Below the pieces are notes generated by a model, which was not told the origin of the DNA, did no database searches, and was given only the letters and a program-made list of their open reading frames with translations. The translations under genes and the position numbers were made by a program. A DNA stretch of 48,686 nucleotides from Leptospira sp. 96542 (GTDB lineage Bacteria > Spirochaetota > Leptospiria > Leptospirales > Leptospiraceae), in contig JARJFC010000031.1 in the NCBI GenBank assembly GCA_029310945.1, positions 1-48,686 of the forward strand, in the 5' to 3' direction. Shown in pieces: positions 43,093-48,686 of the stretch; the stretch's first letter is position 1; each line of letters opens with the position of its first letter.

Positions 43093-44298
43093 ATGGATGA
43101 AACATTGACAACCCAATTTTTAGCAGACAGACAAAAATCCTTTCGTCCTTCACTCATTCGAGATATTCTAAAAGCATCCATTCAAAATATAAACTTATTG
43201 TCCTTTGCTGGTGGTCTTCCAGATCCAGAGGTTCTTTTTGATTCAAACTTTTTATCTACAATCGAAGGAACAGTTTCTAAATATTATAAGTCGGCCTTAC
43301 AGTATGGTGATTCTAGTGGGTTGTTTTCTTTGAGAGAATGGATATTTAACGAATTTTACAATAAAAATGGGGAGGATGTAAATTTAGATTCAATTTTTAT
43401 CACGAGTGGTTCGCAACAAGGTTTGGATTTAATCGGAAAAATATTTTTGGATAAAAATTCAAAACTTTTACTCGAAGCTCCTAGTTATTTGGGTGCCATA
43501 CAAGCTTTTTCTGCTTACGAACCCCAAGTAGCTTCGATTGGCATTGGGACTGATGGACCAGACCCAATGGAGATGGAGAAAATCATCCAAAAGGAGAAAA
43601 TTCAATTTTTTTATACAAATCCAAATTTCCAAAATCCATCCACCGTTCATTGGAGTGTCGATAAACGTAAATTAATTGCAGGTATTTTGGATTATTATAA
43701 TGTTTTACTTTTTGAAGATGAAGCTTATAAACTTCTAGATTTTTCTGGCGAAATTCCTCCATCCATTTCTTCTTTTCGCAAAAAGAAGGATCAATGTTTT
43801 TATCTTGGGAGTTTTTCAAAAATAATGAGTCCAGGTTTTCGATTGGGCTGGGTTTCAGTTCCTAAAGAATTTCAGAAATCTTTTCTTATGGCAAAACAAA
43901 CATCAGATTTAAATTCGAATCAGTTTTCCCAAGTTATACTTTCTGAATTTTTACATGCAAATGATCTCTACAAATTCTTACCAAAATTGACAACACTCTA
44001 TGAAAGACGTAAGAATTGTTTGGTGGAGGAGCTGAAGTTACAAATCCCACAGGCAAATTTTTCTGTTCCTAAGGGAGGGATGTTCCTTTGGGTGAGTTTT
44101 GAAGGTTTAAATGCGCAAGAATTATTTGAGAAGGCTATGCAATATGGAGTCTGTCTTGTTCCAGGAAGCGAATTTTTTTGGGATTATAAAAAGGTAAATC
44201 AATTTCGAATGAATTTTACTTATTTAGGTGAGGCAGATACGAAAGAAGGAGTCAAACGATTAAAGATGGCCATTGTTTGCTTACCAGACAAAAATTGA
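43093..44298 (+). CDS. PLP-dependent aminotransferase, LysN/2-aminoadipate aminotransferase-like
   Basis: A 401-residue fold-type I aminotransferase without a DNA-binding domain. The N-terminus has LLSFAGGLPDPEVLF, typical of the aminoadipate/kynurenine/aromatic group; PNFQNPS and EDEAYKLL are cofactor contacts, and the PLP lysine is K243 in GSFSKIMSPGFRLGW. The substrate may be an alpha-aminoadipate, aromatic or branched-chain amino acid. It is divergent from, and similar in fold to, the MocR regulator, which probably controls it. The ATG has no strong ribosome site. Confidence 0.9.
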   Translation: MDETLTTQFLADRQKSFRPSLIRDILKASIQNINLLSFAGGLPDPEVLFDSNFLSTIEGTVSKYYKSALQYGDSSGLFSLREWIFNEFYNKNGEDVNLDSIFITSGSQQGLDLIGKIFLDKNSKLLLEAPSYLGAIQAFSAYEPQVASIGIGTDGPDPMEMEKIIQKEKIQFFYTNPNFQNPSTVHWSVDKRKLIAGILDYYNVLLFEDEAYKLLDFSGEIPPSISSFRKKKDQCFYLGSFSKIMSPGFRLGWVSVPKEFQKSFLMAKQTSDLNSNQFSQVILSEFLHANDLYKFLPKLTTLYERRKNCLVEELKLQIPQANFSVPKGGMFLWVSFEGLNAQELFEKAMQYGVCLVPGSEFFWDYKKVNQFRMNFTYLGEADTKEGVKRLKMAIVCLPDKN

Positions 44299-44380
44299 GA
44301 AATGGAGGTGATTTGAATCAGATAAAAAGGGAATTGTTTTTTCTTTCCTTTTCTATTCTATGGAAAGTTATAGAGGAAAT

Positions 44381-44809
44381 ATGAATTTAAACCTAAATGA
44401 ATCTGAAGTCAAACACTTGCTACAAGCATTGTCAATTTATGAGTGGGTGAGCAATTCACCTCATGAGGAAGCGGACAGTGCAGTGGAAGAATTTTGCCAA
44501 TCCGTTCTAAAAAAACTGCAAACTTTGGGTGTGAAAGAGCCAATCACATCGGATGATGGTGTTCTTACTGTCGATGAAACATTCTTCCAAGAAGTATTTG
44601 AATCCTATATCGAACCATATAATGACGATGTATTTTGGTCTGATCTATCAACAGAACTTGCGCAACGAGACTTAGAAGAAAAACATTCACCAAAAGAATT
44701 AGAGGCTTTGTCCCCAGATGAGTATGAAGCAAAAGTTACGAAAATTGCGGAAACCTATGATAAAGAGTTTGAAACGAATGGTGTGGACAAGTTGTTTTTG
44801 AAAAAATAA
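44381..44809 (+). CDS. Hypothetical acidic cytoplasmic protein
   Basis: A 142-residue protein from ATG 44381, favoured by AGAGGA a few bases upstream; the frame also has ATG 44360. It is acidic and probably all helical, with no signal or membrane segment. No family recognised. The phrase LNESEVKHLLQALSIYEWV and the Glu-rich C-terminal half look like a small regulatory or adaptor protein. It converges with the 7TMR-DISM gene, 25 nt apart, and lies about 80 nt after the aminotransferase gene. Confidence 0.75.
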   Translation: MNLNLNESEVKHLLQALSIYEWVSNSPHEEADSAVEEFCQSVLKKLQTLGVKEPITSDDGVLTVDETFFQEVFESYIEPYNDDVFWSDLSTELAQRDLEEKHSPKELEALSPDEYEAKVTKIAETYDKEFETNGVDKLFLKK

Positions 44810-44834
44810 ACCAAATATTTTTGAAAGGAAAAAA

Positions 44835-46916
44835 CTAGTTTGTATCCTTTTTCCATTCAATCAAAATCATTGTTTGATCATCTTCTTGTTCTTCGTTTCC
44901 TTGGAATTCGTACAAGTTGATGATCATTTCATTTAAAACTCTTTCCGCTTCTTTGGTTTGAAATCGTTCTATAACGCTAATCATTCGATCCATTCCGAAT
45001 TCTTCTCTGTTTTGGTTCTTTTGTTCTAAAATCCCATCAGTGAATAGAAGGATTCGATCACCCTTCGAAATGGAAAGTTTTTGTTGAGTGTATTCTTGTT
45101 CTTTTTTTAATCCGATGATATTGCCTGTTCTTTCCAAACTAAAAATTTTGTTTTCCTTTCGGAAAATCTGATTCGGATGCCCTGCCGAAGAATAATAGAT
45201 TGAATTTGTATTGGTATCTATATCCAAAATAAAACCTGAAAACACTATCTTTAATCCAGAAAATTTATTTTGGATTTTTTGATTTAAGTGATTCATTAAG
45301 TCATCAGTTTTTGTGATGAAACGTTTGATTGCTTCATATTCTGATTTTATGGCCATCGTATACAAGGCCGCTTGGACCCCGTGACCAGTTGCATCCGCTA
45401 TGAAAAATCGAACAGTTCCAGTATCCAATTCAAATATATCATAAAAATCTCCACCCACTTCACCTTGTGGTTGGTAATATAAGTGAAAGTTTAAATAGGG
45501 TAGTTCGAGTTCTGAGGTTGGTAAAATTTTTTGTTGGATTTTTTTTGCAATTAAGAGATCTTTTTTGATCCGATTGAGAGATGAATTGAGTTGTGTTGTG
45601 CGTTCCTCAACCATTGATTCTAAATTTTCTGTTACTGCCACCAAACTATCATTTGATATTTTTAAACTAATCGCGAGTTCCTCCGCTCGAGTGAAGGCAT
45701 TCGCAATTCGATTGGATAAAATTAAAGATTGGATAAATACAAAACCCAAAAGTCCGTAAGGTGTTAAACTAATGCCTCTATCATTTAGACTATGCCGAAT
45801 GATATCTAAAGTGACTGTGAAAAGTAATAATAATAGTCCTACTAAAAATAATTTGGAATTTGGTCTTTTATTTATGGTAGCCTTTAGATTTACATGAATC
45901 ACATAACCAATACAAATTAGTACTAAAACCTGAAACCCATAAAGAATAATTGTAAATATCCAAATTGGTAAAAATAACGTAGCGGTAAAAATACTAGAAA
46001 TGTAAAGAGTGACCCGAACAAATTTTACATTGGCATCCGAAGGAAATAAGGAGTAGATAAAAAGTAAAAAAGTGGGAACTGCAAAATAGAAGGAAAAAAA
46101 TTCCAATCGAAATGCCAAACCCCAAGGGAATTTTGGAAACAAATCAAAAAAATACCTTTCTCCTGTGAGAAACATTCGGAGAGCCAAAATAAAACAAAAC
46201 ATGGCGAAATAGAAGATCGATCTTTCTTTCCTTCGGAAAAAATGTAATCCTAAATGATACATTCCTATTATGACAAGTGCACCTAACAAAAATAATTCTC
46301 GTGCATTCGTGAGCATTTTTTCCTTGTCCATTGCATATTTGTTTCCAATGGAAGGAGTTCCCCAAAAACCACCAAAGTTGTTATCATAATTGGAGATATG
46401 AAATACAAATTCGATCACTTCTGAATCAGGAATGAGAGTGTAATACCTAGGTTTGATTTTTGGGCTATCATCAAAATCATTGATGCCTGGTTTGCCTTCT
46501 CCCCCAATGAGAACTCCATTGGCAAAAAAATGATAAGAAGAAGCAACATCAGGAATATAAATCCTCAGTTCTTGGCCTAGAGTCTGTTTGCCGATATGTA
46601 TAAATGCCCGTAAGGTGACGGAGCCTGTTCTTGGAAGTTTTTTTCCAGAAAATTCTTTTCCATCCCAAGATTCTGGGATTTCTAAATAACCTGTGAGTGG
46701 TTTTTGCCCGTGGAATGGTGGGTAATGGAATTCGCCATAATACAATTCCCACTCTCCTCTCAAATCAAGGATTGTATTTTCATGGAAAGACAAGTCGCTG
46801 ATATCCAGAACCCCTTGTTTGAAACGGTATTTGTTTTCTGGCTGGAAATAGATTCCTTCCTGGATGCAAGAGAGGCATAAAACATACAGAGATATTAGGA
46901 ATACGATTCGTTTCAT
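44835..46916 (-). CDS. 7TMR-DISM receptor with SpoIIE-type PP2C phosphatase domain, lipoprotein
   Basis: A 693-residue transmembrane receptor. A spirochete lipobox ends in LCLSC (Cys17). A periplasmic 7TMR-DISMED1-like beta-sandwich (about 40-195) is followed by seven hydrophobic helices (about 205-400), a coiled coil (about 405-455) and a PP2C domain (about 465-690) with intact GGDFYDIF, ADATGHG, FTDGI and EEDDQTMILIEW metal motifs. It should convert an outside cue, often a carbohydrate, into dephosphorylation of a cytosolic anti-anti-sigma protein. No such partner is near. It is the second SpoIIE-type phosphatase in the window. Confidence 0.92.
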   Translation of the reverse strand: MKRIVFLISLYVLCLSCIQEGIYFQPENKYRFKQGVLDISDLSFHENTILDLRGEWELYYGEFHYPPFHGQKPLTGYLEIPESWDGKEFSGKKLPRTGSVTLRAFIHIGKQTLGQELRIYIPDVASSYHFFANGVLIGGEGKPGINDFDDSPKIKPRYYTLIPDSEVIEFVFHISNYDNNFGGFWGTPSIGNKYAMDKEKMLTNARELFLLGALVIIGMYHLGLHFFRRKERSIFYFAMFCFILALRMFLTGERYFFDLFPKFPWGLAFRLEFFSFYFAVPTFLLFIYSLFPSDANVKFVRVTLYISSIFTATLFLPIWIFTIILYGFQVLVLICIGYVIHVNLKATINKRPNSKLFLVGLLLLLFTVTLDIIRHSLNDRGISLTPYGLLGFVFIQSLILSNRIANAFTRAEELAISLKISNDSLVAVTENLESMVEERTTQLNSSLNRIKKDLLIAKKIQQKILPTSELELPYLNFHLYYQPQGEVGGDFYDIFELDTGTVRFFIADATGHGVQAALYTMAIKSEYEAIKRFITKTDDLMNHLNQKIQNKFSGLKIVFSGFILDIDTNTNSIYYSSAGHPNQIFRKENKIFSLERTGNIIGLKKEQEYTQQKLSISKGDRILLFTDGILEQKNQNREEFGMDRMISVIERFQTKEAERVLNEMIINLYEFQGNEEQEDDQTMILIEWKKDTN

Positions 46917-46949
46917 TTTTTTCGCTTTGGTTTTTTTGGGGACGAACTT

Positions 46950-48272
46950 TTACGTACGTCCCATATATCCTATCACATCCATAAAGGCGGATACAGAAAA
47001 AACTGCTTTTCCAGGTCCAGGTTCTCCATACCCAGGGGGTGTCGGCAGTTTATAGGATTCGAAAGTTTCCTTCCAGGCACGTAAGAGTTCGCAAAAATAT
47101 TCGAGTGGTGGTCCTGCTTGTTGGCCGAGAGTGGTATAGGGTTCTGGGCACCAGGCAGTGAAACGAGGTACAATTCCCTTGGACATAAAAAAATCCAATC
47201 CTTCTTTTGTACTTTGGATGGCTTCCTTTACCGTTTTGAAACCCCACGGTTCTGAAAGTTCCACACCACCCACGAAATTGGGAATTACGTTTTCGGCTCC
47301 GAAAACTTCTGCCGAATCCACAACCCTTCGGATCCATTTGTCCCACCCAATCCAACTCGCCTTCCCAGGACAAATTTTTTCAAAGAGTTGTTTGTCCCAA
47401 ACTTCATAATTGGGGTGGTAGATTTGAATGCCCGCCTCTTTGAATTTTTGGCAGTCTTCTTTTTCAAAAGCTTGGGCAACTAACTTTCCCATCCAACGAT
47501 TCGGAAATGTTTTTTCAATGGCTTGTGGGTATTGTAAGTAAAAATCAACTTCTGATTTTTTTTTGAGATTGGTGAGTACGGATCCACCTGTGATCGTGTA
47601 AACCTTCGCAATGGAATCTTCTTCCGCAATCCATGACATCACTTCAAGGATGTCTTCCACATCTTTTACCCCAGTGTAAGGTCTTCCGGCACCTTTTTGT
47701 TGTCTGTAGTTGTGGTTGATATCGCAATATGCGCATTCTTCGTCTTTGCCAAAATATTGGCAGTTGCGGAACACTGTTAAATAAATCAAATAACCCCACT
47801 CAATGACAGGTGCAATTTCACCAGGGAGTTTGCCTGATTTTGTTTTGTGGCGGTACCAAGATGGTATGGGTGGGTAATCTGCTGTTCCAATTTCGGTGTC
47901 TTCCAAAAACAGAGTGGGTTTCCCATCCTTTAGTTTCATTTTGTACGGTGAATTGGGATTGTTTCTTGTGGAAATTACGGTCTTCAAAAGCCCAAAATGG
48001 CCACCTTCAATTTTGATTTCTTCTGGGGCTTTTGTGTCTGCTCCATCTTTTAAGTCCGCAAGGGGGATATGATCGAAGGAAAAGATAAAATAGTCTTTGG
48101 ATTTGTATGGGTCTTTCACCTGAAAGGCTTCTGGAAAAAAATGAATGCCCTGTCGTAGTATATCTTGTTTGACGATGGCTTCCATTGGTAGGTCTTTGTA
48201 GCGTTTTTCCATATCTTCTAAGAGTCGAATGGAGGAGGCTGGTCGTTGGTTCAGTGTCGAAGTTTCACCCAT
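46950..48272 (-). CDS. Radical SAM protein with C-x8-C-x2-C cluster motif
   Basis: A 440-residue enzyme. The presumed [4Fe-4S] ligands are C171, C180 and C183 (CQYFGKDEECAYC), spaced x8-x2 in place of the usual x3-x2. TITGGSVL (about 227-234) fits the SAM amino-group site (GGE-like), and later strands with NFVGGVELSEPWG and VPRFTAWCPEP support a radical SAM barrel. About 160 residues precede the cluster and are unfamiliar. The reaction is unknown. It lies 33 nt upstream of the 7TMR-DISM gene on the same strand, and starts opposite the FecR-like lipoprotein gene with 256 bp between. Confidence 0.85.
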   Translation of the reverse strand: MGETSTLNQRPASSIRLLEDMEKRYKDLPMEAIVKQDILRQGIHFFPEAFQVKDPYKSKDYFIFSFDHIPLADLKDGADTKAPEEIKIEGGHFGLLKTVISTRNNPNSPYKMKLKDGKPTLFLEDTEIGTADYPPIPSWYRHKTKSGKLPGEIAPVIEWGYLIYLTVFRNCQYFGKDEECAYCDINHNYRQQKGAGRPYTGVKDVEDILEVMSWIAEEDSIAKVYTITGGSVLTNLKKKSEVDFYLQYPQAIEKTFPNRWMGKLVAQAFEKEDCQKFKEAGIQIYHPNYEVWDKQLFEKICPGKASWIGWDKWIRRVVDSAEVFGAENVIPNFVGGVELSEPWGFKTVKEAIQSTKEGLDFFMSKGIVPRFTAWCPEPYTTLGQQAGPPLEYFCELLRAWKETFESYKLPTPPGYGEPGPGKAVFSVSAFMDVIGYMGRT

Positions 48273-48528
48273 ATCTTCTGTATTTTCCCAAATGCTTCTT
48301 AGACAAAGTCATTTTCCCTAAAAAAAGCAAAGAAATGATCGATTCTATGGGTTTTGGTCAAAAATCTTTAAAATTCGTTTACAAATCCATCCTCTCTGGT
48401 AATTTTCTTCCCCAAGAGAGAAATTTTTTTCCAGACTTGAAAAAAAAGTAAAAATTTTGGGATATTTTTGAATCCCCAGTTGTTACTGTAAGAGACGAAA
48501 GTTAAATTTCACTAAGGGATAGGAAGAT

Positions 48529-48686
48529 ATGAAAGCATCGAAAATAGCCATTATGAGCGCACTCGCACTTGTGATCGGACTTACATCTGTATGTAAGAAA
48601 CCGGACGCAGACGTCAGTGAGGCTTCCAAAAATCCTGCAGACCTTTCTGCAGTGGTCGTGTTTGCCGTGGGAGAGTCTAGGATCCT
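48529..48686 (+). CDS. FecR-like lipoprotein, N-terminal part (partial at window edge)
   Basis: ATG 48529 with AGGAAG 3-8 nt upstream opens a frame to the window edge (52 codons). The protein begins with a lipoprotein signal, KIAIMSALALVIGLTSV then Cys, charged KKPD, and after about 20 residues AVVVFAVGESRI, which resembles the first strand of FecR domains in leptospiral lipoproteins such as LipL45. The rest is missing, so the family call is tentative. In other leptospires such proteins are abundant inner- or outer-membrane lipoproteins, some trimmed in response to growth state. Confidence 0.65.
   Translation, partial: MKASKIAIMSALALVIGLTSVCKKPDADVSEASKNPADLSAVVVFAVGESRI

Overview
The window looks like chromosome of a spirochete of the genus Leptospira, probably a saprophytic species close to L. 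biflexa; the species cannot be fixed from sequence alone. The evidence is the moderate-to-low GC content, weakly conserved Shine-Dalgarno sites with many TTG and GTG starts, single dispersed tRNA genes, an unusually short SMC, a bactofilin next to an M23 peptidase, a FecR-type lipoprotein start, and many hypothetical proteins of Leptospira character. I see no prophage, insertion sequence, CRISPR array or rRNA operon.

Layout. 1-551 is the start of a class I/II aminotransferase gene (minus strand, cut by the window edge). 635-6730 is a compact forward run: a midasin-like AAA+/VWA protein, smpB, der, plsY and an unknown gene, with 4-11 nt overlaps after smpB. 6694-8538 (minus) is a DUF115/Maf-like protein, and 8619-11402 (plus) a short, apparently hinge-less SMC. 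11454-11847 (minus) is a tRNA-Met gene followed 20 nt later by a small cysteine-rich exported protein. 11962-13422 (minus) is glnA behind a sigma-54-type promoter. 13806-20865 holds a PAS-GAF-SpoIIE phosphatase, an exported unknown, an OmpR-type two-component system, class I fructose-bisphosphate aldolase and MalQ. 20947-28606 has a Mpo1-like membrane protein, an AraC regulator and an envelope cluster on the minus strand: zinc-dependent PLC-like protein, class A PBP, bactofilin, LysM-M23 peptidase and DUF900 hydrolase.

28664-30610 is lysA-ispD. 30624-32754 (minus) carries tandem-PilZ and two cyclic-nucleotide-binding proteins, suggesting nucleotide second-messenger sensing. At 32875 lies tRNA-Leu(TAG), followed by an array of hairpins ending in a direct repeat of the tRNA 3' end. 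Beyond it is an AT-rich envelope region (33171-39486): UGM/amine-oxidase-like flavoprotein, two GT-C-like polytopic proteins, an SH3 lipoprotein and a VanW-like protein. A SPOR protein with coaE, then tRNA-Phe with a near-consensus promoter, follow. 41617-44298 is a divergent MocR regulator/aminotransferase pair with a repeat-bearing operator region. The right end has a 7TMR-DISM-SpoIIE lipoprotein, a radical SAM protein with unusual cysteine spacing, and the start of a FecR-like lipoprotein gene.

Most of the window is housekeeping: translation rescue, ribosome biogenesis, phospholipid, lysine, isoprenoid, CoA and nitrogen metabolism. The points most worth following are the hairpin array at tRNA-Leu, the tRNA-Met/cysteine-rich dicistron, the sigma-54 promoter plus Tyr-to-Phe change in GlnA, the hinge-less SMC, the AAA-pseudoAAA-pseudoVWA protein and the bactofilin-centred envelope cluster.
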